DNA from: JALYGJ01 sp963781705
GTDB taxonomy: Bacteria; Chloroflexota; Limnocylindria; Limnocylindrales; CSP1-4
Assembly: GCA_963781705.1 (NCBI GenBank)
Contig: CAWAGP010000001.1
Location: forward strand, 558,001 to 622,000
Direction: 5' to 3'
DNA: 64,000 nucleotides
The position numbers were made by a program, and so were the translations under genes. Under the pieces are notes generated by a model. The model searched no databases. It was not told the DNA's origin and worked only from the letters and a program-made list of their open reading frames with translations. Positions 25,879 through 34,453 of the stretch are shown here, in pieces. Within the stretch, counting starts at the first letter, position 1, and each line of letters begins with the position of its first letter.

Positions 25879-27060
25879 TCACCCCTCGGCGGTCAATACA
25901 TTCTGCAGCAGGCCGACGATCAACAGTATCCAGAACAGCCCCATCGCCACGAACGCGGCTCCGCGCTTGCGCCAGTCGAACGCCTCGCGTGAAGTCGTCG
26001 GCGGCTCTCGACCCCTGTCCAGGAACGGAATGAGCAGCAGTGCGGCGAGCATCACCAGCATCACCAGCACGGTGCCCCAGATGTCGGGGTCGATGCCCAG
26101 GTTGGCGGCGATGATGTTCATCCCGCGCGTCCAACTGATGGGGAACGTTGGCTTGAAGCCGAGCCCGCCCGGATCCTCACCCGTGCCGAAGAGCGGCGAG
26201 GATTGGATCAGCTGTGGCGCCGTCCCCGCGTCGCGCGGCAAGATGATCGCCAGCACCAGGATGATGCCGAGCAGGATGCCCGAGTAGATCATCCACGAGC
26301 GCACATGCGTGATGAAGGAGGCGCTGCGGCCGCTGGCGCGCAGCCAGAACGGCACTGAGATGCCCTTGAAACGTATCAGCAGGTAATGCCAGGCGATGAA
26401 CACGCCCAGTCCGATCGGCACGAGCGACACGTGCAACGCATACAGCTGGGAGAGCTTCTCGGTGGCCGTGGCGATGTTGGTCAGCCCATCAGTCGCATAG
26501 TTGAAGACCCCGGCCAAGCCAATCGCGTTGAGGAACTCGCCGATGTTCCAGGGCACACCGAAGCCGACCTCGTCCCAGTGCAGCGCCTCGCCGGTGAGTG
26601 AGACCACGAAGACCAGCCCGGCCAACCCCACGCCGACGAGCCACAGGCCGGTCTTGCCGCCGCGGTAGCTACCGCTGATGAACACGCGCACCATGTGCAC
26701 CATCACGAGCCCGAAGATCAGGTACGCGTTGTAGTAGTGGAAATTGAGGACGATCGCCCAACCGGTCGACGCGAGCAGGTTGGCGGTGATCCCGTAAGCC
26801 AGGGAGGCGTCGGGCACGTAGACGAGCGCGAGCAGGAAGCCGGTCGCGATCTCGAGCGCCAACGAGATGGCCAGGACGCCGCCGAGCGAATACCAGATGC
26901 TGTTCGTCTCGACCGGGATCAGGTACTCGCCGACCAGCTGGCGGAAGCCGAACTGATCGAGGACGCCGGCCCACCTGCCCTTCGCGTGGCCCTCATCCGG
27001 CCGCGTCTGGACGTCGCCAGCCGACCCCGTCGGTTCGCTTGGGGCCGCATCAACAGTCAT
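25879..27060 (-). CDS. Cytochrome b N-terminal-domain protein (b6-like)
   Basis: 393 residues from ATG 27060, which has GGGAGG 8 bases upstream. The protein has the cytochrome b/b6 four-helix core: helix B NFHYYNAYLIFGLVMVHMVR has His pair spacing of 14, and helix D HVSLVPIGLGVFIAWHYLLI has the second His pair with the same spacing. Together these ligate two b hemes. Three further helices form a C-terminal domain with a soluble loop (about 290-330). No Rieske protein, cytochrome c1/f or c-type partner is encoded nearby, so the quinone-oxidising complex must be completed from elsewhere or be unusual. It is divergent from lipB. Confidence 0.9.
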   Translation of the reverse strand: MTVDAAPSEPTGSAGDVQTRPDEGHAKGRWAGVLDQFGFRQLVGEYLIPVETNSIWYSLGGVLAISLALEIATGFLLALVYVPDASLAYGITANLLASTGWAIVLNFHYYNAYLIFGLVMVHMVRVFISGSYRGGKTGLWLVGVGLAGLVFVVSLTGEALHWDEVGFGVPWNIGEFLNAIGLAGVFNYATDGLTNIATATEKLSQLYALHVSLVPIGLGVFIAWHYLLIRFKGISVPFWLRASGRSASFITHVRSWMIYSGILLGIILVLAIILPRDAGTAPQLIQSSPLFGTGEDPGGLGFKPTFPISWTRGMNIIAANLGIDPDIWGTVLVMLVMLAALLLIPFLDRGREPPTTSREAFDWRKRGAAFVAMGLFWILLIVGLLQNVLTAEG

Positions 27061-27154
27061 CTGGCCTGCCTCCCATCCAACCCCGCCGGTATTTCCCCGG
27101 ACCGGCCGCAAAAAAGGAATGTAGACCACTTTGCTTTGCGTTTATGCGCGCGCA

Positions 27155-27170
27155 AGGGCCAAATGGCCCT
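27155..27170. promoter_or_regulatory. Palindrome in the divergent cytochrome b/lipB promoter region
   Basis: AGGGCCA-AA-TGGCCCT is a perfect 7-bp dyad with a 2-base centre. It lies in the 171-base divergent region between the cytochrome b and lipB starts, next to the most AT-rich stretch of the gap (GCAAAAAAGGAATGTAG). It may be a shared operator. No regulator can be named. Confidence 0.4.
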
Positions 27171-27231
27171 AAGCCGAAAAGTCGGGCCGATTGGCGGTGG
27201 CGGTCGACGCCACCCCTGCTATCGTGGCCGC

Positions 27232-27972
27232 ATGGCGGAGCACACGAGCGGGCTCGAGGTGCGCTGGCTGGGCCGGATCGCGTACCGCGAGGCGTGGGAC
27301 CTGCAGCACGAGCTGGTCGCCAAGCGGCGCGCCGATGAGATCCCCGATCAACTGCTGCTGCTCGAGCATCCAGCCGTCCTGACCCTGGGCCGGCAAGCCA
27401 ATGAGCAGCACGTGCGCGCGTCGTCCGGCGAGTTGGCGCGACGCGGAATCGAGCTGATTCGGGTCGAGCGCGGCGGCGAGGTCACGTACCACGGGCCGGG
27501 GCAGCTGGTCGCTTACCCGATCGTTCGCCTGGCGCAGCGCAACCTGCTGCCGCGGCCCTTCGTGCGCGCGCTGGAGAGTGCGATGACCGACACCTGTGCC
27601 GGCTTTGGTGTCCGCGCCGGACGGCGCGATGACTATCCCGGCTGCTGGTGCGACCCTGAAAGTGCGAGCCCGCGCAAGATCGGCTCGCTCGGACTGCGCG
27701 TCGAGGGCGGCGTGACCTATCACGGCATCGCGCTCAACATCACCACCGACCTGGCGGATTTCGAGTTGATCGACCCGTGTGGGCTGCCGGGCATCGAGGT
27801 GACGTCGATTGCACGCGAGGCAGACTGGCCGGCGGCCGAATCGGCACCCTCGACCACCAGCGTGGCCAAGGCGGCCGATCGCTTCGCCGTCGACTTCGCC
27901 GAGTGGCTGGAGCAGATCGGCAAGTCGGACGAGGCGCAGGCGGACCAGTCGCTGGCCGGCGCCGCACGCTGA
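27232..27972 (+). CDS. lipB: Octanoyltransferase LipB
   Basis: 246 residues. LipB moves the octanoyl group from acyl carrier protein to the lipoyl domains of 2-oxoacid dehydrogenases and GcvH. Family motifs are all present: LLLLEHPAVLTLGRQA, RGGEVTYHGPGQLVAYPI, the catalytic lysine in RKIGSLGLRVEGGVTYHG, and the catalytic cysteine in DPCGLPGIEVTS. The start ATG 27232 fits family length; the frame is open upstream but without similarity. Lipoyl synthase is not adjacent. The GalT-like gene begins 18 bases downstream, suggesting co-transcription. Confidence 0.95.
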   Translation: MAEHTSGLEVRWLGRIAYREAWDLQHELVAKRRADEIPDQLLLLEHPAVLTLGRQANEQHVRASSGELARRGIELIRVERGGEVTYHGPGQLVAYPIVRLAQRNLLPRPFVRALESAMTDTCAGFGVRAGRRDDYPGCWCDPESASPRKIGSLGLRVEGGVTYHGIALNITTDLADFELIDPCGLPGIEVTSIAREADWPAAESAPSTTSVAKAADRFAVDFAEWLEQIGKSDEAQADQSLAGAAR

Positions 27973-27989
27973 CGGGCGAGGCCAATTCG

Positions 27990-29018
27990 GTGGCGCGCGG
28001 ACTGTTCGAGCTGCGCAAGGACAGCGTGACCGGCTGGTGGGTGGCAGTCGTCGTCGACCGCGAGTTCCAGCGCCAGCGCTTCGAGCGAGCGGCACGCCAT
28101 CTCAACCAGTCGCCGGCCGATTGTCCCAACTGCCAGTTGGGCGGCGACGGCGTGCGCTTGCGCGTGCTCAAGCCGGACGCGTTCATTGTTGCCGGCAGCG
28201 AGCGCGAGCAGAAGGAGAGCCAGCCCGCCGGCCGCGAGCCGGAGCTTGGCATCCTGGGCGACGCCGGATCGTGGCAGACGATCGTGGCGCCCCCCGGCCA
28301 TCACGAGGCGCTGGCCGAGACCAGTCCGCAGATCGCCTTCGAATTGCTCGCGCGGGCGCGCGACGTACTCGCCAACGCACGCGAGGCCGGCCGCACCGAC
28401 TACGTCCAGGTCGTCCAGAACTATGGCGCCCAGGCCGGCGCGCAGACCGACCACCTGTGTCTCGATTTCTACGATCTGCCGCACATACCCCACCGCATCG
28501 GTGAGGAGCTCGGCGGGGCGGCGCGCTTCGTCATCCGCGAGGGCATCTGCCCGTTCTGCCGGCTGGTACACGATGAGGTCGCCGACCCCAGGCGGCTGGT
28601 CTACGAAGATGCGGCGAGCGTCTGTTTCGCGCCCTACGCATCGCGCTCACCGTTCGAGCTGTGGGTCGTGCCGCGCCATCACGCCGCCGACTTCGGCACG
28701 GCCACCGATGCGCAAGTGGTCAGCGCGGCCGAGACACTGCAGAGCGTGCTGCGCCTGCTGGCGTCGCTCGACGGCCCCGCCTACAACCTGGTGCTGCACT
28801 CAGCGCCGCTGCGCGAGCGGGTCGACGAGACGTACCACTGGCACTGGGAGATTCACCCGCGACTGCGCGAAATCGCCGGACTCGAGCTGGGCACCGGCCT
28901 GCCGGTGAACCCGGTTTCGCCCGAGGAGGCGGCCAGGGAACTGCTCGAAACCGCGCGCGCCGCGGCCATCGACACTGGCGTGACGGTGGGCGCACGATCG
29001 TGGGAGCGCTGGCCATGA
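27990..29018 (+). CDS. GalT-like (HIT superfamily) nucleotidyltransferase, divergent active site
   Basis: 342 residues from GTG 27990. The overall pattern follows galactose-1-phosphate uridylyltransferase: CPNC near 42, a first HIT-like half ending YVQVVQNYGAQAGAQTDH, a second CPFC near 190, then FELWVVPRHH and YHWHWEIHPRL. In true GalT the nucleophile lies in HPHxQ; here the matching stretch reads QTDHLCLDF, so the second His may be kept but the first His and the Gln are changed. This could be an ADP-glucose or other nucleotide-sugar phosphorylase-like enzyme, or a non-catalytic relative. The zinc-type cysteine pairs are retained. Possibly co-transcribed with lipB. Confidence 0.72.
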   Translation: MARGLFELRKDSVTGWWVAVVVDREFQRQRFERAARHLNQSPADCPNCQLGGDGVRLRVLKPDAFIVAGSEREQKESQPAGREPELGILGDAGSWQTIVAPPGHHEALAETSPQIAFELLARARDVLANAREAGRTDYVQVVQNYGAQAGAQTDHLCLDFYDLPHIPHRIGEELGGAARFVIREGICPFCRLVHDEVADPRRLVYEDAASVCFAPYASRSPFELWVVPRHHAADFGTATDAQVVSAAETLQSVLRLLASLDGPAYNLVLHSAPLRERVDETYHWHWEIHPRLREIAGLELGTGLPVNPVSPEEAARELLETARAAAIDTGVTVGARSWERWP

Positions 29019-29169
29019 CGTCACACCACCGCCCGGCGGCACGTCACAGCCACTTGGACGACGCCAGTGCTCGGCACGTCCCCGCGCCGCCCCCAGGCGG
29101 CAGGCAACTTCGGCCCAAGCAGGTAGTCGGCGAGTGCTCGAAATCAGCGCGCACGCCATTGTGCCCAGG

Positions 29170-29787
29170 ATGGTCAGCGTGAGTAGTGACCCCGCCGGAG
29201 CGCGCGCCTCGGTAGAGCGACTGTATGCCGCTCACGCGACCGAGATCTACGCGTACCTCGCGCGCATGCTGCGCGATGACGAGCTCGCCGCCGACCTGAC
29301 GCAGGAGACCTTCGTCAAGGCTTTTCGCGCCTTCGACACGCTGCTCGACCAGAACCGCGCCCGGGCGTGGCTGTACCAGATCGCCGGTCGGACCGCGCTC
29401 GACGAGCTGCGCCGGCGCAAGATCGTGCGTTTCATCCCGTGGACCGGCGAGTCGCGCGGCGAGGTGGCATCGGCTGAGGACATGGCGCTGCGGGCACGAC
29501 TGTCGGGCGAGCTGGAGCATGCCCTCCTGCGTATCCCAGCGCGCCAGCGCCAGGCACTCTTGCTGGCCGAACTCAACGATCTCACCGGCCTGGAGCTGGC
29601 CGATGCGCTGGGCGTCTCGCACGTGGCCGCACGGGCGCTGCTCACCCGCGCGCGCGAGTCCCTTCGCCAGGCGCTCGCCGTCGAACGTGCCAAGACGGCC
29701 GTCGCCGAGGAGGCACGGCAGCGCTCAGCCGCTACGGCGCCGGCACGAACCCGCCGCGACGAACCGCCCGACGGCCATCGGTCATGA
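29170..29787 (+). CDS. ECF-type RNA polymerase sigma factor
   Basis: 205 residues from ATG 29170; GTG 29179 or GTG 29134 are alternatives. Region 2 reads VERLYAAHATEIYAYLARML and DLTQETFVKAFRAFDTL, with the typical DELAADLTQETF core-binding segment. Region 4 has LRIPARQRQALLLAELNDLT and LELADALGVSHVAARALLTR, the -35-binding HTH. The C-terminal tail is basic. The stop overlaps the start of a zinc-finger anti-sigma gene (ATGA), so the pair forms a cell-envelope signalling module. Target promoters are unknown. Confidence 0.92.
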   Translation: MVSVSSDPAGARASVERLYAAHATEIYAYLARMLRDDELAADLTQETFVKAFRAFDTLLDQNRARAWLYQIAGRTALDELRRRKIVRFIPWTGESRGEVASAEDMALRARLSGELEHALLRIPARQRQALLLAELNDLTGLELADALGVSHVAARALLTRARESLRQALAVERAKTAVAEEARQRSAATAPARTRRDEPPDGHRS

Positions 29788-31904
29788 AGCGTCCGGTCGC
29801 GCACGAGCACATCCGCGAGCTCATCGCGGCGCACATCGATGGACCACTTACGCGTGCCCAGCAGCGCCTGCTGGCCGGCCACCTGCGCTCGTGCGCTCAG
29901 TGCCGTCAGGTCGAGCAGGACTATCGCGCGCAGCGCGCGCAACTGCGCTCGATGCCCATACCGCTGCCGCCGCGCGACCTGTGGCCGCGCACGTCGGCGG
30001 CGCTCGACCGTGAAATTGCCCGCCATCCCGCCCGTTTCATGCGGCGGGGAGACCGGCGCCATGAGCCTCTTCGGCTCGAGGCGGGCCGCCAGCGCCGCCA
30101 TCCGTCGGCCGCGCTGGTCGGCGTGCTGGCGGCGATCGGTGCCGTGACGGCCTTCGCCAGCATTGAGTTGGCGCCCGATCTGGGTCGCGGATCGCTCGGC
30201 GGCGCCAGCCAACCGACGCCGTTCTCCATCGCCGAGCAGCAGCTCGCCTTCATCGGCTCCAACCAGCAGGACCTGGCCGTCTATCGCACCCAGGTGGACC
30301 GAGCCTGCCCGACAACCACGCCTGAATGCGTTGGCGGAGAAGACATCACGGGCACGCCGATCGAGCTGCCCAACGGCATCAAGCCCCAGAACGTCGCGCT
30401 GAGCCCGTCGGGCCGACAGCTTGCGCTGGTAGGCCAGGACGTCGGCCGGGACGTTTTCGCGGTAGTGATGCTGCCGGCTACCGCCACCGGTACGACCGAC
30501 GGCGGCGGCAACGCAACCGGCGGCGACGGGACCGCCGGCGACACGTTGCCGGCCGGCGACGGTGGGCAACTGCAGAGCCCGGGCGCTGGCGGCCAGGGTG
30601 CCGGCGGCGACGGCGGCAACTCGTCAGCGGCGCCGCAGACGCCCGACACGGTGTCCGGCTCATCGGGCGAGGCGCCGCGGCCCGGCGAGTCCTCGCTCCC
30701 CACGACTCCGCCGGCAAGTGCCGTCGCCGGGCTGACCGTGCTGGCGATCCTCGAGAACGTCGAGAGCGCCGGAGCGCCGCCGGCCTGGTCGCAGGACGGT
30801 TCCACGCTGGCGTTCAGCGCGATGCCGGCCGATGGCAGCCACGGGCCGGATGTCTACATCTGGCAGCCCAGTGACACCCGCGCACGGGCGATCACCAACG
30901 ACCACGCCTCGTTCTTCGCCTCGTGGTCCGGGTCCCATATCGTCATCAGCCGCGTCGAGAACACCGCCGTTGCCGGCGCGCCCAGCGTGGCGACCGTCGT
31001 CATCGACCCGCAAACCCTGGTCGAGCGCGTCGTCGACGGACCGCAGATGTGGCTGCCGACGGTCAACGCCGACCGCGACGAAGCAGTGGTGTGGTACGGC
31101 AGGCTTGATTGGAACGGGCCACTGCCGACACCGGGCGACGGCTCCCTCTACCTTGCCGACTGGTCCAAGCTCGATCCGTTCGCGAACGATACCGGCGACC
31201 AATCGGGCGACACCAGCTCGCCCGCGCCCGACGCGACCCCCGCGGTCGCGCCACCAACGGCTCCGACTTCGCCGCAGCCCGGCGCCTCTGCCTCACCGGC
31301 TGCGTCGCCGGCCGTTTCGCCAACGCCCAGTGCGAGCCCGTCCGCCTCGTCGTCGGCTTCCGCTTCAGGGGCGCCCCCGGCCACGCCCAAGGCATCCACG
31401 AGCCCCGGCACATCGGCTACCCCGGCGGCGGCGACAACCAAACCAAGCGCGAGTCCGAGCGCGAGCCCACAGTCCTCGGCGGGGTCGGCTAGCAGCGCCC
31501 CGTCCGCGGAGCCCAGCGAAACCGCCCAACCGCCGCTGCCCAGTGTCCTGACGCCGATCGCGCCCGCGTCTTCGGCGGGCGCCGTCATCGACTGGCAGGT
31601 GCGCTGGTCCAGCGACGGCCAGGTGCTGGGCGTGTGGATCGCCGACGTCAGTGGCTCGACTTGGGGTCGCTTGATGGTCATGAGCCTTGATCCGCAGACG
31701 GCCGCGTTGAGTCTCGACGCGCCTCTGGTCGCACCGACGCTGGCCCGCCGTGGGTTCACGCTGGGAATGGACCGAGTCGCCTTCGTGGCGCCCGCCGACA
31801 GCACGCCGGAGGGTGAGTTGCGCATCCGCACCTGGGGTCCCGATGGCACCGGCGACCTGCATGTGCGCGCGCCAGACCTGGAGGGTCTCGTCCCGGCGTT
31901 CTAG
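29784..31904 (+). CDS. Anti-sigma factor with zinc finger, one membrane helix and a propeller-like outer domain
   Basis: 706 residues. Residues 1-60 form a zf-HC2 anti-sigma domain, with HLRSCAQC giving the HxxxCxxC zinc site that grips ECF factors. A single transmembrane helix near 110-130 (SAALVGVLAAIGAVTAFASI) places the rest outside. The outer part has repeated WD/TolB-like strands (VALSPSGRQLALVGQDVG, SQDGSTLAFSAMPADG, RWSSDGQVLGVWI) interrupted by two low-complexity inserts: Gly-rich at about 235-290 and Ser/Pro/Ala/Thr-rich at about 470-590. The frame overlaps the sigma gene by 4 bases. The outer propeller probably senses an envelope ligand; that is inference. Confidence 0.82.
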   Translation: MKRPVAHEHIRELIAAHIDGPLTRAQQRLLAGHLRSCAQCRQVEQDYRAQRAQLRSMPIPLPPRDLWPRTSAALDREIARHPARFMRRGDRRHEPLRLEAGRQRRHPSAALVGVLAAIGAVTAFASIELAPDLGRGSLGGASQPTPFSIAEQQLAFIGSNQQDLAVYRTQVDRACPTTTPECVGGEDITGTPIELPNGIKPQNVALSPSGRQLALVGQDVGRDVFAVVMLPATATGTTDGGGNATGGDGTAGDTLPAGDGGQLQSPGAGGQGAGGDGGNSSAAPQTPDTVSGSSGEAPRPGESSLPTTPPASAVAGLTVLAILENVESAGAPPAWSQDGSTLAFSAMPADGSHGPDVYIWQPSDTRARAITNDHASFFASWSGSHIVISRVENTAVAGAPSVATVVIDPQTLVERVVDGPQMWLPTVNADRDEAVVWYGRLDWNGPLPTPGDGSLYLADWSKLDPFANDTGDQSGDTSSPAPDATPAVAPPTAPTSPQPGASASPAASPAVSPTPSASPSASSSASASGAPPATPKASTSPGTSATPAAATTKPSASPSASPQSSAGSASSAPSAEPSETAQPPLPSVLTPIAPASSAGAVIDWQVRWSSDGQVLGVWIADVSGSTWGRLMVMSLDPQTAALSLDAPLVAPTLARRGFTLGMDRVAFVAPADSTPEGELRIRTWGPDGTGDLHVRAPDLEGLVPAF

Positions 31905-31917
31905 TCTTAGCGGAACC

Positions 31918-32475
31918 GTGACAGCTCGACAGATCATGACCGCCGACGATGTGCGCCGCGCTCTCGTGCGTATCAGCCACGAGATCGTCGAGAAGCACGG
32001 CGGCACCGATTCGCTCGCGCTGATCGGCATCGAGCGGCGCGGCGTGCCGCTCGCCGAGCGGCTGGCCGACGCGATTGCCGGCCACGAAGACGTCCGCCCG
32101 CCTGTCGGCCGGCTCGACATCACCTTCTACCGCGACGACCTGTCGCAGGTCGACCGCCAGCCCGTCATCCGCGGCGTGGAGTTCCCCTTCCCGCTCGAGT
32201 CGAGCACCGTGGTCATCGTCGACGATGTCCTGTACACCGGCCGGACAGTGCGGGCTGCGCTTGACGCGCTGGTCGACATCGGCCGGCCACAGGCCGTGCG
32301 CCTGGCCGTGCTGGTCGATCGCGGCCATCGCGAGCTGCCCATCCGCGCCGACCACGTTGGCAAGAACGTGCCCACTTCGCGCGATGAGCGCATCACCGTC
32401 CACCTGCACGAAACCGACGGCGGCGAGGACGAGGTCGTCATCGAGCGGCGCGAGAAGGCGGCGGCGAGCGCGTGA
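31918..32475 (+). CDS. pyrR: PyrR bifunctional pyrimidine regulator / uracil phosphoribosyltransferase
   Basis: 185 residues from GTG 31918 (MTARQIMTADDVRRALVRIS). The type I PRTase fold has LIGIERRGVPLAERLAD and the PRPP-binding loop VVIVDDVLYTGRTVRAALDA. In firmicutes PyrR binds a leader RNA and causes attenuation of the pyr operon; it also converts uracil and PRPP to UMP. Here only 13 bases separate it from the upstream gene, so no attenuator lies directly before it. pyrB starts on a GTGA overlap, so the two are coupled. Confidence 0.95.
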   Translation: MTARQIMTADDVRRALVRISHEIVEKHGGTDSLALIGIERRGVPLAERLADAIAGHEDVRPPVGRLDITFYRDDLSQVDRQPVIRGVEFPFPLESSTVVIVDDVLYTGRTVRAALDALVDIGRPQAVRLAVLVDRGHRELPIRADHVGKNVPTSRDERITVHLHETDGGEDEVVIERREKAAASA

Positions 32476-33452
32476 CCGGTTCGCCCCAACACCTGCTCGA
32501 CGTCGACGGGCTGTCGACCGACGAGATCGAGCGAATCCTGCGCGACGCCGACGCGTACCGCGAACACGGCGATGTGCGGACGCGCGACCTGCGCGGTTAT
32601 CGCGTCGCGCTGCTGTTCGCCGAGCCATCAACCCGGACTCGGCTGTCGTTCGAGATCGCGGCGCGCAACCTGGGCGCCGAGACCTTCCTGATCCAGCCCG
32701 AGTCGAGCTCGATGGTCAAGGGCGAGACGCTGGCCGACACGGTGCGCAATCTCGAGGCCCTGGGCTTCGACATGCTGGTCATGCGCCACCACCGCGCCGG
32801 CGCACCGTGGGTCGCCGCGCGCCATTTCGGCGGCGCGGTGGTGAACGCCGGCGACGGCTGGCATGCCCATCCGACGCAGGCGCTGCTCGACCTGCTCACA
32901 CTGCGCCGGGCGTTCGGCGGCACCGCCGGCCTGCACGGGCGCAAAGTGGTCATCGTCGGTGACGTCCTCCATTCGCGTGTGGCGCGCTCGGACATCTGCA
33001 CACTGACCGGCGCCGGCGTCGACCTGTGGCTGTGCGGCCCGCCCGGCTGGGTACGCGGCTTCGATCGCAGCGGAGTGACGGTCTCCATCAATCTGGCCGA
33101 GGCGCTGCGCGGGGCGGACGCCGTCATAGGCCTGCGCGTCCAGCGTGAGCGCATGCACGGCAGCGCTCTGTCACTCGACGACTACATCGACCGCTATCAG
33201 ATCACCGAGGAGCGCCTGATCGCCGCCCGGTCGGGCGCCGTCTATCTGCACCCCGGGCCGATTAACGAGGGCGTCGAGGTGACCCGCGCCGTGGCGCGCG
33301 GCCGACGCTCGCTCGTGCTCGAACAGGTCCGCAACGGCGTCGCGATCAGGACGTCTGTGCTGGCGCTGCTGGCGCGGCCGGAGCCGCGCGGTCTGCGCGC
33401 CGCCGATCAGCCCGTCAGGCTGACGCGCGACTTCTCGAGCGTCAGCCGGTAG
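32472..33452 (+). CDS. pyrB: Aspartate carbamoyltransferase, catalytic chain
   Basis: 326 residues. It condenses carbamoyl phosphate and aspartate to N-carbamoyl aspartate, the committed step of pyrimidine synthesis. Carbamoyl-phosphate site EPSTRTRLSFE, the loop lysine in PESSSMVKGET, HPTQALLDLLT, and HPGPINEGVE are all conserved. Length fits the catalytic chain; no regulatory chain (pyrI) is nearby. Its start overlaps pyrR (GTGA) and its last 46 bases overlap the convergent acetyltransferase gene. The next pathway gene, pyrC, does not follow as it does in many operons. Confidence 0.96.
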   Translation: MTGSPQHLLDVDGLSTDEIERILRDADAYREHGDVRTRDLRGYRVALLFAEPSTRTRLSFEIAARNLGAETFLIQPESSSMVKGETLADTVRNLEALGFDMLVMRHHRAGAPWVAARHFGGAVVNAGDGWHAHPTQALLDLLTLRRAFGGTAGLHGRKVVIVGDVLHSRVARSDICTLTGAGVDLWLCGPPGWVRGFDRSGVTVSINLAEALRGADAVIGLRVQRERMHGSALSLDDYIDRYQITEERLIAARSGAVYLHPGPINEGVEVTRAVARGRRSLVLEQVRNGVAIRTSVLALLARPEPRGLRAADQPVRLTRDFSSVSR

Positions 33453-33964
33453 CGCACCTCATCGACTGCCCGGCCGCCGCGGGTCTCCTGTTTGCTCGCG
33501 CCGTCCGGCTGCCAGCCGGTTACTTCGTAGAACGCCCGGGCCCGCTGGTTGTCGGCCAGCACCCACAGCACCGCCTCGTCGTAGCCATGCTCGACCAGGT
33601 CGCGTTCGCAGTGACTGAGTAGATTGCGGCCGACGCCGCGGTCCCAGCAGTCGGGCAGCACGTAGATCGCGTACACCTCACCGACGTTGCTCGGCACGTC
33701 GGTGTCGCGGGCCGGGCCGGCGGAGGCGAAACCGACGATGCCCGCGTCTGACTCGGCCACCCACGGGCGGCGCCCGACGGCCATCACGTGCAGCTCGTTC
33801 TTCCAGTAGCGCTCGCGGTCGTCGACGCTCAGCGCGTTCAAATACGTGTCGGGGATCTGGCCGCGGTAGGCCTGCTGCCAGGTCGCGACGTGCACCTCGG
33901 CGATGCCGCGCGCATCGGTCTCGCGCGCCCGACGCAGATGGACCATCCCGTCACACGCGCTCAT
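33407..33964 (-). CDS. GNAT-family N-acetyltransferase
   Basis: 185 residues from ATG 33964, chosen because GGAGG stands 5 bases before it; a start 12 bases upstream is possible. The fold is GNAT: VHLRRARETDARGIAEVHVA (strand 1, helix 1), VGEVYAIYVLPDCWDRGVGR, in which the acetyl-CoA pyrophosphate loop RGVGRNLL lies, then AVLWVLADNQRARAFYEVTG. Such enzymes acetylate amines of small molecules, ribosomal proteins or antibiotics; the substrate is not predictable. It is divergent from a small membrane-protein gene and its 3' end overlaps pyrB. Confidence 0.88.
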   Translation of the reverse strand: MSACDGMVHLRRARETDARGIAEVHVATWQQAYRGQIPDTYLNALSVDDRERYWKNELHVMAVGRRPWVAESDAGIVGFASAGPARDTDVPSNVGEVYAIYVLPDCWDRGVGRNLLSHCERDLVEHGYDEAVLWVLADNQRARAFYEVTGWQPDGASKQETRGGRAVDEVRYRLTLEKSRVSLTG

Positions 33965-33994
33965 GGCAGCCTCCACGTAGGGTGGATTTCGTTC

Positions 33995-34420
33995 ATGCCT
34001 CTACCATCGCTCTCGGTGAGCGACGAGGCAACTGACAAACAGCCCGAACACGTTACCGAAGCGCCCGAATCCGACGAGCAGGGCCTGGCCGGCCCGCCGG
34101 TCTACAAGGGCGCGCCGCTCGACGCCGAACGGGGCCCCGGCCTGGGCTGCTTCTGGATCCAGGTCGTGGTGCTCGTCGCGCTGCTCGCCGCAACGCCGTT
34201 CAGCGTGATCGTGGCCGCGCCGCCATGGCTCAGCGCGACGCTGCTCATCCTCAGCCTGGCCGTCCTCTTCTTTGTCGGGCAGACGACGATCTTCCTGCTC
34301 CGCCTGGTCGCCGCCGATCGGCGCGCGCGACGCCGCCCGCTGCGCGAAGGAGCGCGCCGGACAGTCGGCCAGCTGGAAGACGAGGCCGAATCGGAGCCGT
34401 CCACCAACAAGGACGGCTGA
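33995..34420 (+). CDS. Small two-helix membrane protein
   Basis: 141 residues from ATG 33995; GTG 34016 is an alternative. An acidic, Pro-rich N-terminus is followed by two hydrophobic helices (about 58-80, with IQVVVLVALLAATPFSVIVA, and 82-108). A basic loop (DRRARRRPLREGARR) and an acidic C-terminus come after. I do not recognise the family. It is separated by 30 bases from the divergent acetyltransferase and runs towards the convergent XRE regulator. Confidence 0.7.
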   Translation: MPLPSLSVSDEATDKQPEHVTEAPESDEQGLAGPPVYKGAPLDAERGPGLGCFWIQVVVLVALLAATPFSVIVAAPPWLSATLLILSLAVLFFVGQTTIFLLRLVAADRRARRRPLREGARRTVGQLEDEAESEPSTNKDG

Positions 34421-34453
34421 CTCATTACGCGCGATGGTCGTCTTGCTCGACGC

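Noticed and set aside
29015..29182. A 55-residue frame starting on the GalT stop (ATGA)
   Set aside because: His/Arg/Pro-rich with no structure, and it overlaps the likely start of the sigma factor gene.
31905..31917. PyrR-type attenuator before pyrR
   Set aside because: Only 13 bases separate pyrR from the preceding gene, too few for an anti-antiterminator structure.
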